From positions 1-52,251 of the forward strand of contig JACPUX010000062.1 in assembly GCA_016192065.1 (NCBI GenBank): 52,251 bases of DNA. The letters are read 5' to 3'. The notes below the pieces were generated by a model. It was not told the origin of the DNA and ran no database searches. It was given only the letters and a program-made list of their open reading frames with translations. The DNA comes from Betaproteobacteria bacterium (GTDB taxonomy: Bacteria > Pseudomonadota > Gammaproteobacteria > Burkholderiales > Casimicrobiaceae). Below are positions 37,697 to 46,444 of this stretch, one piece after another (within the stretch, counting starts at the first letter, position 1; every line of letters starts with the position of its first letter). The position numbers and the translations under genes were made by a program.

Positions 37697-37702
37697 TATA
37701 AT
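37697..37702 (+). promoter_or_regulatory. -10 element TATAAT before argA
   Basis: A perfect TATAAT ends nine bases before ATG 37711. Transcription would begin within one to three bases of the start codon, suggesting a leaderless or near-leaderless argA message. The best -35 candidate (TTATCC, 37673-37678) is weak. Confidence 0.4.
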
Positions 37703-37710
37703 TCCCACCC

Positions 37711-39024
37711 ATGAATGCCGCCTCTGTGACTTTCGTGCAATGGTTCCGCTCCGCGGCGCCGTACATTCACGCCTTTCGCGGCAAGACCTTCGTCGTCGCT
37801 TTCGGCGGCGAAGTGGTGGCCGAGGACGATTTCATCGACTTCGTGCATGACCTCAACCTCTTGAACAGCCTCGGCGTGCGCCTGGTGCTGGTGCACGGCG
37901 CGCGGCCGCAGATCGAGGAAGCACTGAAGTTGCGCAGCATCGAGAGCCGCTACGCCCACGGTCTGCGGGTCACGGATCGGGAGTCGCTCGCCTGCGTGCT
38001 CGAAGCCTCGGGGCGCGTGCGCAATCGCATCGAGGCGCTATTGTCCATGGGGGTCGCCAATTCGCCCATGGCCGGGGCCAGCATTCGCGTGGCCGGCGGC
38101 AACTACGTTACCGCAAAACCCCTGGGCGTGATCGAGGGCGTGGACATGCAACAGACCGGTGAAGTGCGCAAGATCGACGCGGCCGGCATCCAGATGCGCC
38201 TCGATCAGGGCGAGATCGTGTTGCTCTCCGCCCTGGGCTTCTCGCCCACGGGCGAGACCTTCAATCTCTCGCTCGAGGATGTCGCCACGCAGGCTTCGGT
38301 GTCGATCAAGGCGCAAAAACTGGTGTTCGTGATGGACACCGACGGGGTCGTCGACTCTGAGGGTGTGTTGCAGTCCGAATTGTCCACTGAAGAGGCAGAC
38401 AAGCTCCTGACCCAGGACCAGCTTTCCGCCGACGCGCACCTCTACCTACCTTGCGCCGTGGCCGCCTGCCGGCATGGCGTGGCGCGAGCGCATTTGATCA
38501 GCCGGCATCGCGACGGCAGCATCCTGATGGAGCTGTTCACCCGCGATGGCATCGGCACCATGGTCACCGGGCTACGTCTTTCCAACTTGCGCCCGGCCAA
38601 GATCGACGACGTCGGCGGCCTGCTGGCGCTCATTCAACCCCTGGAAGAGCAGGGCATACTGGTCCGGCGCTCGCGCGAGCTCTTGGAGATGGAAATCGAA
38701 CGCTTCCATATCCTTGAACACGACCATGCCATCATCGGCTGCGCCGCACTCTACCGTTTCCCGCGCGAACGCGCGGCGGAACTGGCGGGCCTGGCGGTAC
38801 ATCCGGACTTTCGCAACCAGGGGTATGGCGAAGATCTGCTTCGCGCCATTGAAAACCAGGCCCGCAAGCTGGGTTTGAAGAAGCTCTTCGTACTCACCAC
38901 CCGCGCCGCCCACTGGTTCCTGGAACGCGGCTTCAAGCCTGCCAGCGTCGAGCAGTTACCCAAGGAAAAGCGCGGGCTCTACAACTGGCAGCGACGCTCC
39001 CAAGTTTACGAAAAGACGCTCTGA
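37711..39024 (+). CDS. argA: N-acetylglutamate synthase
   Basis: 437 residues (443 in E. coli). It acetylates glutamate at the first step of arginine synthesis. The N-terminal amino-acid-kinase-like domain (1-290; [28 protein letters not shown]) is joined to a GNAT acetyltransferase domain (295-430; [20 protein letters not shown], the acetyl-CoA loop). The kinase-like half is usually the site of arginine feedback. No Shine-Dalgarno site is seen, in keeping with the very short leader. Confidence 0.95.
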   Translation: MNAASVTFVQWFRSAAPYIHAFRGKTFVVAFGGEVVAEDDFIDFVHDLNLLNSLGVRLVLVHGARPQIEEALKLRSIESRYAHGLRVTDRESLACVLEASGRVRNRIEALLSMGVANSPMAGASIRVAGGNYVTAKPLGVIEGVDMQQTGEVRKIDAAGIQMRLDQGEIVLLSALGFSPTGETFNLSLEDVATQASVSIKAQKLVFVMDTDGVVDSEGVLQSELSTEEADKLLTQDQLSADAHLYLPCAVAACRHGVARAHLISRHRDGSILMELFTRDGIGTMVTGLRLSNLRPAKIDDVGGLLALIQPLEEQGILVRRSRELLEMEIERFHILEHDHAIIGCAALYRFPRERAAELAGLAVHPDFRNQGYGEDLLRAIENQARKLGLKKLFVLTTRAAHWFLERGFKPASVEQLPKEKRGLYNWQRRSQVYEKTL

Positions 39025-39033
39025 GGCCTGTGC

Positions 39034-39039
39034 GATAAT
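39034..39039 (+). promoter_or_regulatory. Extended -10 element before yggX
   Basis: TGCGATAAT gives GATAAT with a TG one base upstream, 31 bases before ATG 39071. AGGAG at 39059-39063 serves as ribosome site. The position is just after the argA stop, so yggX probably has its own promoter. Confidence 0.35.
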
Positions 39040-39070
39040 TGTCCATTCCGTTTTTCTGCAGGAGCGGCAC

Positions 39071-39343
39071 ATGGCAAGAATGGTTCAGTGCGTGAAGCTC
39101 GGGCGCGAGGCCGAGGGCCTCGACCGCCCGCCCTACCCCGGCACGCTGGGTATGCGCATTTATGAGCACGTCTCCAAGGACGGCTGGGCGCAATGGGTGC
39201 GGTACCAGACCATGCTGGTGAACGAAAACCGCTTGTCCATGGTCGATCCGCAGGCGCGCAAATACCTCGCGCAGCAGATGGAAGCCTTCTTTTTTGGCGA
39301 AGGCGCGGACCAGATCGCCGGATTCGTTCCTCCGAAAGCCTGA
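39071..39343 (+). CDS. yggX: Probable Fe(2+)-trafficking protein YggX
   Basis: 90 residues. It protects iron-sulfur clusters from oxidative damage. [11 protein letters not shown] carries the conserved Cys7; [17 protein letters not shown] and [20 protein letters not shown] follow as in the family. The ribosome site AGGAG lies seven bases before the ATG. The next gene begins four bases after the stop, so the two are one transcript. Confidence 0.95.
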   Translation: MARMVQCVKLGREAEGLDRPPYPGTLGMRIYEHVSKDGWAQWVRYQTMLVNENRLSMVDPQARKYLAQQMEAFFFGEGADQIAGFVPPKA

Positions 39344-39347
39344 GACC

Positions 39348-39917
39348 ATGGCAAACTCGACCATCAGCCGCTTTCCGGTACCGCGGCTCGACCAACTGCC
39401 CGAGGACATTCGCGCCCGCGTGCAAGCGGTGCAGGACAAAGCGGGTTTCGTGCCCAACGTCTTCCTGGTGCTGGCCCATCGCCCGGCGGAATGGCGTGCC
39501 TTCTTCGCCTATCACGATGCCCTGATGGAAAAGGAAAGTGGCCTCACCAAAGCCGAACGCGAAATGATCGTGGTGGCGACTTCCAACGCCAACCAGTGCC
39601 AATACTGCGTCATCGCCCACGGCGCCATCCTACGAATCCGCGCGAAAAATCCGCTCTTGGCCGACCAGGTCGCGGTCAACTACCGCAAGGCCGATCTCAC
39701 TCCTCGTCAAAGGGCCATGCTCGATTTCGCCATGAAGGTCGCGCAGCGTTCGGGCGAGGTTGGTGAGGCAGATTACGCCGTGCTTGAGCAGCACGGCTTC
39801 AGCGACGAAGACTGCTGGGACATCGCCGCCATCGCTGCCTTCTTCGGTCTGTCCAATCGCCTCGCCAACGCCCTGGGGATGCGGCCCAACGAGGAGTTCT
39901 ACACCCTGGGGCGCTGA
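39348..39917 (+). CDS. AhpD-like (carboxymuconolactone decarboxylase fold) peroxidase-related enzyme
   Basis: 189 residues. NANQCQYCVIAH holds the redox pair Cys84 and Cys87 with His91, the AhpD active site; LPEDIRARVQAVQDKAGFVP and LTPRQRAMLDFAMKVAQ are typical of the uncharacterised peroxidase-related family (TIGR01926-like). It may reduce hydroperoxides with a thiol partner. ATG 39348 is four bases after yggX; an upstream in-frame ATG at 39294 lies within yggX. The pairing with an iron/oxidative-stress gene supports a redox role. Confidence 0.9.
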   Translation: MANSTISRFPVPRLDQLPEDIRARVQAVQDKAGFVPNVFLVLAHRPAEWRAFFAYHDALMEKESGLTKAEREMIVVATSNANQCQYCVIAHGAILRIRAKNPLLADQVAVNYRKADLTPRQRAMLDFAMKVAQRSGEVGEADYAVLEQHGFSDEDCWDIAAIAAFFGLSNRLANALGMRPNEEFYTLGR

Positions 39918-40295
39918 GCGCGGGTGGCGAATCCGCGCGATCTGGCGCGCGTCTGCGCCTGCCTGGCGGCAGACCTCGCCCGGCGCCGCCGCTGGCGATG
40001 GGGATGGTGAAGGACGGCGCCAAGGCGTGCCCATCATGACCATGGCTGGCGCAGCCCCGACAATTGGGGTAACCTCGCGCCCATGAAATCGCCGCACCAG
40101 TTCGTTGTCTCCCTGAGCCGCACACCTCATCTGGTCGCGCTCGCCGCCAAACGCGGTCCCCCTGCCCGCCCCTGAAGCTGGCCTCAAAACCGTGCCCGCC
40201 CTGGGCGTGGCCTGCGCACCACCGAGGCTTCACCATTCACACCTCCCGGACTGGAAGCAACCCTGCTCCGGCACCGGCAACCAGGTTTTCTCTTG
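39918..40295. other. 378-base gap before the radical SAM gene
   Basis: No conserved gene is visible. A short frame of 30 codons (40083-40175, starting MKSPHQFVVSLSRTPH and ending PPARP) is the only candidate for a precursor peptide; it has no Cys and no clear ribosome site. Shorter ATG frames lie at about 39998 and 40036. The stretch is Pro- and Gly-codon rich in all frames, so chance frames are expected. Confidence 0.4.
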
Positions 40296-41474
40296 ATGAT
40301 GTTGACCAGCGAAGTCAAACCCCTTGCGCTTCATCGCGCCCCTCGACCGCAACCGGTCTCCGACCTGGAGCCCATCGTCGGCCCGCGCGTGGAACTGCAG
40401 TTGCTCACCACCCTGCGCTGCAACCTGAAGTGCAGCTACTGCTCCGAATCGGTGGGCGACGTGGTGGGTTCCGACGGGCATGTGAGTTACCGCTTCGAGG
40501 ATCTTGAAGCCTTCATCGACAAGCACCTTGCCGGCAAGGAAGTCTACGTCACCTTCTACGGCGGCGAGCCCACGCTCAACAAGGCCTACATGGCGCAGGT
40601 GATGGCGCGTTATCCCCAGTTCCGCTATCAGTTGCAGACCAATGGCACGCTGCTCGATGCTTTGCCCAAACCGGTACTGGCGCGTCTTTCGAACATTCTG
40701 GTGTCAATTGACGGTGGTGAAGGCGTGACCGACGGATATCGGGGCCGCGGCATCTACCGTCAGGTGATGAAAAACGTCGCCGCCGTGCGCGAAGGCGTAG
40801 GCGGATCACTCACCGCGCGCGTGACCTGGTCCAGCGACGACACCAGCTTCGAGGAACTCGACGCCCTGCTCGAGACCTTTGACTATGTGTACTTCCAGTT
40901 CGTAGCGGGAGAAGCCTACACGCCCGCAAGCATGGCGAAGAAGCGGGCCGTCCTGGAGCGATTGGTCGAGCGCTTCTTCGCGCACCCCGAACTCTACCGG
41001 ATGATTCCGCTCATGGGCATCGTGCGCAACAAAGTGCTGCCTACGCGCGCCAATGAACTCTGCGCCGGAGAGACCGCCTGCCGCGTCTCCACCCACATCA
41101 TCAACGTCATGCCCGACGGCCGCATCTTTCCCTGCCCCGACATGCTCTACCTGCCCGAGATGCAGCAGGGCGATCTCCAAGGCAACTGGCTGAAGAAGAG
41201 CCCGCTCCAGGCGCATCCCGACATGCCCTGCCGGGCCTGCGAAGCCTATGCCTGGTGCCGGGGCAATTGCATGAAAAACCTCTACCTCGCTTACGTCAAG
41301 GGCGACCAGCGCTATCGCCACCAGGTCACCGACCCAATCTGCGAGCTCCTGCGCGAGCTGGGGCGTTCGATCGACCGACGCGATCCGCTGGCTTGGTACT
41401 TGCGGGCCAGCAATGCGGTGCGGCGGGAGTTGCGCGATTGCGAGGTGTATGAGTATGTGGAAGTGATGCCCTGA
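40296..41474 (+). CDS. Radical SAM / SPASM enzyme
   Basis: 392 residues. CNLKCSYC (Cys42, 46, 49) binds the radical SAM cluster, and FYGGEPTLNK is the following SAM-contact motif. The C-terminal SPASM-type region has Cys256, 262, 280, 312, 315, 321, 325 and 349 (CRACEAYAWCRGNC), enough for two auxiliary clusters. Such enzymes usually modify peptides or act as protein-maturation factors. The family resembles putative peptide-modifying enzymes of the AF0577 type, but this is not certain. ATG 40296 or 40299 is likely, with AGG upstream. An erythromycin-esterase-like gene starts eight bases after its stop. Confidence 0.87.
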   Translation: MMLTSEVKPLALHRAPRPQPVSDLEPIVGPRVELQLLTTLRCNLKCSYCSESVGDVVGSDGHVSYRFEDLEAFIDKHLAGKEVYVTFYGGEPTLNKAYMAQVMARYPQFRYQLQTNGTLLDALPKPVLARLSNILVSIDGGEGVTDGYRGRGIYRQVMKNVAAVREGVGGSLTARVTWSSDDTSFEELDALLETFDYVYFQFVAGEAYTPASMAKKRAVLERLVERFFAHPELYRMIPLMGIVRNKVLPTRANELCAGETACRVSTHIINVMPDGRIFPCPDMLYLPEMQQGDLQGNWLKKSPLQAHPDMPCRACEAYAWCRGNCMKNLYLAYVKGDQRYRHQVTDPICELLRELGRSIDRRDPLAWYLRASNAVRRELRDCEVYEYVEVMP

Positions 41475-41482
41475 GGCACGAT

Positions 41483-42874
41483 ATGGGTGCCCGCAAGTTT
41501 CGGTGGGCAAACTGCCTTTTCGGCATGGCCTGCCTGGGATTCATAGCGACCTTGCCAATCGGTTCCTGGGCTGGCGACGCCGCGGCGCTGAGCGCGGCAC
41601 GCGCCGACCGGCAACTCGTTTCGGCCATTCGCCAGCAGGCTCAGGCGCTTGCCGGTACGCCGGCCGATTACAAGGCCTTACTGGAATCTCTGCGCGGCAA
41701 GCGCTTCGTGCTCCTGGGCGAGGACACCCACGGTAGCGAAGAGATCTACCGTGAACGCGCGCGCATCACCCGCCGACTTATAGAAGACCTGGGTTTCGAC
41801 GGCTTGGTTATTGAATCCGATTTCACCGCGGTGGAACGCACCAATCGCTATGTGCGGGGTGGCCAGGAGGATGCGAGCGCGCTGGCGGCGCTGTCCGATC
41901 ACCGCCGCTTTCCGGTGTGGATGTGGGTCAACGAGCCGTTCGCGGAGCTGATTTCGGACCTTCGTGCCCACAACCTCCGAATGGGCAGATCGGTGCAAGT
42001 CTTTGGCATGGACCTGCACGGCATGGATGCCGCGGCCGCGGCGGTCCTACGGATCGCTCGGGCACACCGGGCACCGCGCTCCTCCGCCATTGTCGCGGGC
42101 GTGGAGTGCCTTGCCGTCCATGGCTACTCCACCGAACGATATCGGGCGGCGATCAGCGCCAACGGCTCAGCAGCCTCCTGCGCAGCGGCGCTCGCCCAGA
42201 GCGCGGACGGGATCACCGAGTGGCTTGCCCAAGCAGGTGCTGAACTCGATGCCGAACTGCGCTTTTCGATTCAGCGCAATCTTGCTCAACTGCGCGCCTC
42301 CGAGGCCTATTCGCGCATTCAGGTGGACGCGTCCGAGAATGCCTGGAACCACCGTGACCGGTTTCTGGCCGAAACCGTGACCGCGATCGCGCGGAAGATT
42401 GAAAGCGAACAGGGGCGCCCCGCCAGGCTTGTCCTCTGGGCTCACAATACCCACCTGGCCGACGCGCGAGCGACGGATCGCGGCAAGCGCAGCGCCTACC
42501 TCAGCCTGGGCCAGGAAATGCGCCAGCGCTTCCCGGAAGAAGCCTACATCATCGGTTTCACCACCCGCCTGGGTACGGTTCGGGCGGCACCCAACTGGGG
42601 CGAAGACGACCGAGTCTGCACGCTGAGGCGGCCCGCCTGGGAGAGCGTCTCGGCGCTTTTCGGACGGGTTCGCATCCCCGCGTTCTGGTTGACCATGAAC
42701 TCCAAAGACCCGTCGCTCGAAGCGCTCGATCGCAATCTGCCGATGAGGGCCATAGGGGTCGTCTATTGGCCTCACGCGGAGCGGCGGGAGCACTATTTCC
42801 GGGGCGATCTGCGGGGCATGTTCGATGCCATCATTCACCTCGATCAAACGCAAGCCCTGCGGAGGCTTCCCTGA
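41483..42874 (+). CDS. Erythromycin esterase-like exported protein
   Basis: 463 residues. A signal peptide (LFGMACLGFIATLPIGSWA) precedes the erythromycin-esterase fold: LLGEDTHGSEEIYRERA (Glu80, His83, Glu86/87), GLVIESDF, VFGMDLHGMD and LVLWAHNTHLADAR, which hold the catalytic His/Glu set. The real substrate is unlikely to be erythromycin; this superfamily also occurs in peptide-modification clusters. GAGG lies six bases before ATG 41483. It follows the radical SAM gene by eight bases, so they form one transcript, and the export signal suggests it acts outside the cytoplasm. Confidence 0.9.
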   Translation: MGARKFRWANCLFGMACLGFIATLPIGSWAGDAAALSAARADRQLVSAIRQQAQALAGTPADYKALLESLRGKRFVLLGEDTHGSEEIYRERARITRRLIEDLGFDGLVIESDFTAVERTNRYVRGGQEDASALAALSDHRRFPVWMWVNEPFAELISDLRAHNLRMGRSVQVFGMDLHGMDAAAAAVLRIARAHRAPRSSAIVAGVECLAVHGYSTERYRAAISANGSAASCAAALAQSADGITEWLAQAGAELDAELRFSIQRNLAQLRASEAYSRIQVDASENAWNHRDRFLAETVTAIARKIESEQGRPARLVLWAHNTHLADARATDRGKRSAYLSLGQEMRQRFPEEAYIIGFTTRLGTVRAAPNWGEDDRVCTLRRPAWESVSALFGRVRIPAFWLTMNSKDPSLEALDRNLPMRAIGVVYWPHAERREHYFRGDLRGMFDAIIHLDQTQALRRLP

Positions 42875-42974
42875 GTGGGCCGAACCGGCGGCCACGCGAC
42901 CGTTTCCAGCAGCGGAAAATCAGGTTCAGTCGCCGATCAGCGCGCGGCCATCGACGCCGCCGCCTGCTTCCTGC

Positions 42975-43769
42975 TCAAATGTGCAGAAATCCTCGCAGCG
43001 CGTCCAATACCTCATCCGGCGCCTCGCCCATCAAACTATGTCCCACTTCCGGCAGGGTCCGCAGCTCACACTTGGGCAAGGCGGCGACCAAGGACTGAGC
43101 AGCCTTGGGCGGGGCCATGAGGTCGCGGCCGCCCACCAGTACGAGCGCTGGGCATGGCACTTTCCTGGCGGCTTCGAGCCCCCCGAGGTAGTCATTGCAC
43201 GCCGACAGGTCGGTGAACAGCACGCCGGGGGGCGTGCGCTCCATCAAGCGCAACACGCCGCCGGCAAGCCACATTCCGGGTACGACGTTGCCACCCAGTT
43301 GCTTGGGGTAGCAGAGCGACCAGCCGACGATCATGCGATACGCTGCTTCGGGCTGATCCCGCGCGGCGGTGAGCAACGGTTCCGAGACCACCATGGGCAC
43401 CGCCGGCCCCAAGAGCGCAATGTGCGAGACGCGCTCGGGAAAACTCGCCGCGGCTTCAAGTGTCGCCAGCGAACCCAGGCTGTGGCCGGCGATCGCGGCG
43501 CGCTTGAGACCCAGCGCGTCGAGCAGGGCGACCAGCCACGAGGCAATGCCCGCGACGCTCGCCAAGGCGGGGCCGGCGCTGCGCCCGTGCCCAGGCAGAT
43601 CGACCGCGAGGACGCAGTGGCCATGGTGCGCAAGGTAGCGGCTCTGCTGCGCCCAGACCGAATGATCGTTGGCGGCACCGTGTACCAGCAGGACCACGGG
43701 CAGGCTGGGGTCGAAGCGCTTGCCGCCGGTATAGACATAAGCTTCGTGGCCGCTGACGATGACGTGCAT
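42975..43769 (-). CDS. Alpha/beta hydrolase
   Basis: 264 residues. LLVHGAANDHSVW is the oxyanion loop, AGHSLGSLA carries the nucleophile Ser, and VGGRDLMAP and GHSLMGEAP supply the Asp and His of the triad. The substrate is unknown. GAGG lies five bases before ATG 43769. It starts 12 bases after metY on the same strand, so the two are co-transcribed; a role with a sulfur or acyl-homoserine compound is possible but is only context. Confidence 0.9.
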   Translation of the reverse strand: MHVIVSGHEAYVYTGGKRFDPSLPVVLLVHGAANDHSVWAQQSRYLAHHGHCVLAVDLPGHGRSAGPALASVAGIASWLVALLDALGLKRAAIAGHSLGSLATLEAAASFPERVSHIALLGPAVPMVVSEPLLTAARDQPEAAYRMIVGWSLCYPKQLGGNVVPGMWLAGGVLRLMERTPPGVLFTDLSACNDYLGGLEAARKVPCPALVLVGGRDLMAPPKAAQSLVAALPKCELRTLPEVGHSLMGEAPDEVLDALRGFLHI

Positions 43770-43781
43770 GGCTGGCCTCGC

Positions 43782-45080
43782 TCAAGCCTTGCTGGCGGCG
43801 TAGAGCGCCCGACCGAGGTCTTCGAGCAAGTCCTCGGCATCTTCAAGGCCTACCGAGAGCCGCACCAGTCCCGCGCCGATGCCCGCGGCAGCGAGATCCT
43901 CGGCGCTCATACGAAAATGCGTCGTGCTGGCGGGATGAATGACCAGCGACTTCGCATCGCCCACGTTGGCTAGGTGGGAGAAGAGACGCAGGGCCTCGAT
44001 GAAGCGCCGGCCAGCGAGGCGCGCGTCGCCGCTCGCGCCGGGTTTCAATTCAAACGAGAACACCGCGCCGCACCCCTTGGGCAAGAGCTTCCGGGCCAGC
44101 ATCTGGTCGGGGTGGGCCTCGAGTTCGGGGTAGTACACCTGGGCCACCTGCGCATGGTTAGCCAGAAACTCGACCACCCGCCGAGCGTTGGCGACATGCC
44201 GGTCCATGCGCAGCGGCAGCGTCTCCATCCCTTGCAAGATATTGAAGGCGGTCATCGGTGCCATGCAAGCGCCGAAGTCGCGCAGCCCTTCGCGCCGCGC
44301 CCGCAGCAAGAACGCTTCGACCGTCGCGACCTCGCTGAACACCAGATCGTGAAAGCCGCCATAAGGCTTGGTGAGGGTGGGAAAGCGCCCGGAACGCTCC
44401 CAATCGAAACGCCCGCCATCGACCAAGAGACCGCCGATGACAATGCCGTGCCCGGAAAGAAACTTGGTCGCCGAGTGCATCACCAGGTCGGCGCCCTGGG
44501 CAACCGGACGCGAAAGATACGGCGTAGTAAAGGTGGCGTCGACCAGCAGCGGCACCCCATGTTCGTGAGCAATCGCGGCGATAGTGGGGACATCAAGCAC
44601 ATCAAGGCGCGGGTTGCCCAAGGTCTCGCCGAAGAGGAGCCGCGTTTCCGGACGGATGGCGGCACGCCAGGCCTCGGAATCGCGCGGATCGACGAAACTG
44701 GTTTCGATGCCGAAACGCGGCAAAGTGTAGGCCAAAAGATTATGCGAGCCGCCATAGAGCGCACGCGAAGCGACGATGTGCCCGCCCGCCCCCATCAGGG
44801 TGGCGATCGCCAAGTGCAGCGCGGCCTGCCCGCTCGCGGTGGCGATGGCGCCCACGCCCTCGTCGAGCGCGGCGATGCGCTCCTCGAGCACCGCCACGGT
44901 GGGATTGGAGATGCGCGAATACACGTGTCCCGGCCGCTCGGCGTTGAACAACGCGGCGGCATGATCGGCGTCCTTGAAGACAAAAGACGCGCTCTGATAG
45001 ATCGGCGTGGCGCGTGCGCCGGTGACTGGATCCGGCTGGCTGCCGGCGTGCAGTGCCAGGGTGTCGAAACGAATCGCCAT
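43782..45080 (-). CDS. metY: O-acetylhomoserine sulfhydrylase / aminocarboxypropyltransferase
   Basis: 432 residues, a pyridoxal-phosphate enzyme of the Cys/Met metabolism family that makes homocysteine from O-acetylhomoserine and sulfide. Seen: LHAGSQPDPVTGARATPIYQ, YSRISNPTVAVLEERIAALD, HSATKFLSGHG (PLP Lys), HPASTTHFRM and VRLSVGLEDAEDL. ATG 45080 matches the family's start; the open frame extends upstream without relevance. The upstream 435 bases hold no gene. No SAM riboswitch could be recognised there. Confidence 0.93.
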   Translation of the reverse strand: MAIRFDTLALHAGSQPDPVTGARATPIYQSASFVFKDADHAAALFNAERPGHVYSRISNPTVAVLEERIAALDEGVGAIATASGQAALHLAIATLMGAGGHIVASRALYGGSHNLLAYTLPRFGIETSFVDPRDSEAWRAAIRPETRLLFGETLGNPRLDVLDVPTIAAIAHEHGVPLLVDATFTTPYLSRPVAQGADLVMHSATKFLSGHGIVIGGLLVDGGRFDWERSGRFPTLTKPYGGFHDLVFSEVATVEAFLLRARREGLRDFGACMAPMTAFNILQGMETLPLRMDRHVANARRVVEFLANHAQVAQVYYPELEAHPDQMLARKLLPKGCGAVFSFELKPGASGDARLAGRRFIEALRLFSHLANVGDAKSLVIHPASTTHFRMSAEDLAAAGIGAGLVRLSVGLEDAEDLLEDLGRALYAASKA

Positions 45081-45515
45081 GAAGGAACCGAAGCTCGCGG
45101 GCCGAATGAAGCGCAAGTTTACCAGCGCGGCGAAGTTTTGCCCTGCCTGGCGATCCGATCGCCGCGACGGGCGAGGTCCCGCCGCAAGGCGGCTCCCGTA
45201 TGGTCCGGGCGGCGCCCAACTCGGCCGTGCCGGTACTTGCGACGCCATGGGCTCGCCCATGTTGTTCCGCCCAGCGACGGTTTCGTCTCGCCGGCGACAA
45301 TCTTGCGCGAACTTCAAGGCCAAAGAGCCGACCAAGTGGAGCGGGCGGTCCGCCGCAGTCGCATCTTTGGCGAAGCACGGACCCAGTCCGCCACACCGGC
45401 AAAGGCCGGTTTCCAGCTCGTTGAAGGTTCTGGATTCCGGCGTGCTCCACCATGACCAAACGTGATTTGACCGGCGTATCCTTGCCCTCGTCTTTACACC
45501 TCACCAGGAGTTGCC
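45081..45515. other. 435-base divergent gap between metY and the RutE-like gene
   Basis: No gene is seen. Two small perfect hairpins stand out: GCCGC/GCGGC with loop AAG (45181-45193) and ACCGGC/GCCGGT with loop AAAG (45395-45410). The first lies in the likely metY leader. I could not match either to a known sulfur-related riboswitch. Confidence 0.45.
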
Positions 45516-46103
45516 ATGTCCTCCATCGATAGCGAAGCCCTCGACCAACTCTTTTGCAAGGCCCGCACGCACAACGGCTGGACCGCCCAGCCGGTGTCCG
45601 AGGCGACCTTGCGCGAACTCTATGATTTGATGAAATGGGGGCCCACCAGCGCCAACTGCTCACCGGCGCGTCTGGTCTTCGTGGTGAGCGAACAAGCCAA
45701 GGCGAGGCTCGTGCCGGCAATGTCCGAGGGCAATCGCGAGAAGACCCGTCTCGCCCCGGTGACGGCCATCATTGGCATGGACCTGGAGTTCTACGAGCAA
45801 CTGCCGCGGCTGTTCCCGCACACCGATGCCCGTTCCTGGTTTGCCGGCAAGCCCGTAGCCATCGAACAGACCGCTTTCCGCAACAGCTCGCTGCAAGGGG
45901 GCTACTTGATACTCGCGGCGCGTGCCTTAGGGCTCGATTGCGGGCCGATGAGCGGCTTCGATGCCGAGGCAGTCGATCGGGAATTCTTCCCCGAGGGCAA
46001 GGTCAAGAGCAACTTCATCTGCAATCTTGGGTATGGTGACCCCGCGCGGCTCTTTCCGCGTAACCCCAGGCTGGCCTTCGAAGAGGCCTGCGCGCTGCGT
46101 TGA
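45516..46103 (+). CDS. rutE: Malonic semialdehyde reductase-like nitroreductase (RutE/HadB)
   Basis: 195 residues, an FMN-dependent nitroreductase-fold enzyme. [40 protein letters not shown] and [19 protein letters not shown] match the RutE subfamily, which reduces malonic semialdehyde to 3-hydroxypropionate. The other rut genes are absent, so pyrimidine breakdown by that route is not indicated here. AGGAG lies six bases before the ATG. Confidence 0.9.
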   Translation: MSSIDSEALDQLFCKARTHNGWTAQPVSEATLRELYDLMKWGPTSANCSPARLVFVVSEQAKARLVPAMSEGNREKTRLAPVTAIIGMDLEFYEQLPRLFPHTDARSWFAGKPVAIEQTAFRNSSLQGGYLILAARALGLDCGPMSGFDAEAVDREFFPEGKVKSNFICNLGYGDPARLFPRNPRLAFEEACALR

Positions 46104-46214
46104 GCGCGGTGCGTATGCGCAGGCGCGCGCGGCAGCTCAGGCAGCCTCAGTTCGGCATCACGAAGGCGAACGCCGGCGCGCCCCTCGCCCCTTCAGCCTC
46201 CCAGCTTCCGCCCG

Positions 46215-46334
46215 ACGCATAGGGTGGATTAAAGCCCGGAGGCCCGAATCCACCAAGGAAGACCCTATCACGTGGAGGTCGGCCGCTTCCTGACGATGTT
46301 GGATTCGCGCGCGGCGCGCTTAATCCACCCTACG
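46215..46334. repeat. REP/BIME-like palindromic element
   Basis: GCATAGGGTGGATTAA (46217-46232) and its inverse TTAATCCACCCTACGC (46320-46335) bound the element, matching at 15 of 16 positions. The left half forms a hairpin GGTGGATT/AATCCACC (46223-46230 with 46246-46253), and the right half a second one (GGATT/AATCC at 46301-46305 and 46322-46326). Two hairpins in opposite orientation with GTAGGGTGGATTA-type ends are common dispersed intergenic repeats in proteobacteria. Confidence 0.65.
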
Positions 46335-46405
46335 CCCGTTGCCCGCAGGACCCGCAGTCCGCCACCCTCAAGCTCGACTTCATTCATATCCTCGGCACAT
46401 GGGGC

Positions 46406-46411
46406 TAAAAT
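46406..46411 (+). promoter_or_regulatory. -10 element TAAAAT before the iminopeptidase gene
   Basis: TAAAAT lies 33 bases before ATG 46445, with no -35 at the usual distance. It sits beyond the palindromic element, so the gene would be transcribed independently. Confidence 0.3.
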
Positions 46412-46444
46412 GTTCGCCTTACCAAAAGCACAAGCGAACACCCC

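Larger units (their letters stand above)
46104..46444. other. Gap holding a REP-like palindrome
   Basis: The gap between rutE and the iminopeptidase gene. It contains the palindromic element at 46215-46334 and the leader of the iminopeptidase gene. No coding frame is supported. Confidence 0.6.

Noticed and set aside
40083..40175. 30-codon frame as the precursor of a modified peptide
   Set aside because: Its position before the radical SAM gene is suggestive, but it lacks Cys, a leader-like region and a ribosome site, so it is not called as a gene.
45081..45515. SAM or other sulfur-sensing riboswitch upstream of metY
   Set aside because: Only two small isolated hairpins are seen. I could not find the conserved cores of known SAM or SAH riboswitches by eye; a covariance-model search would be decisive.
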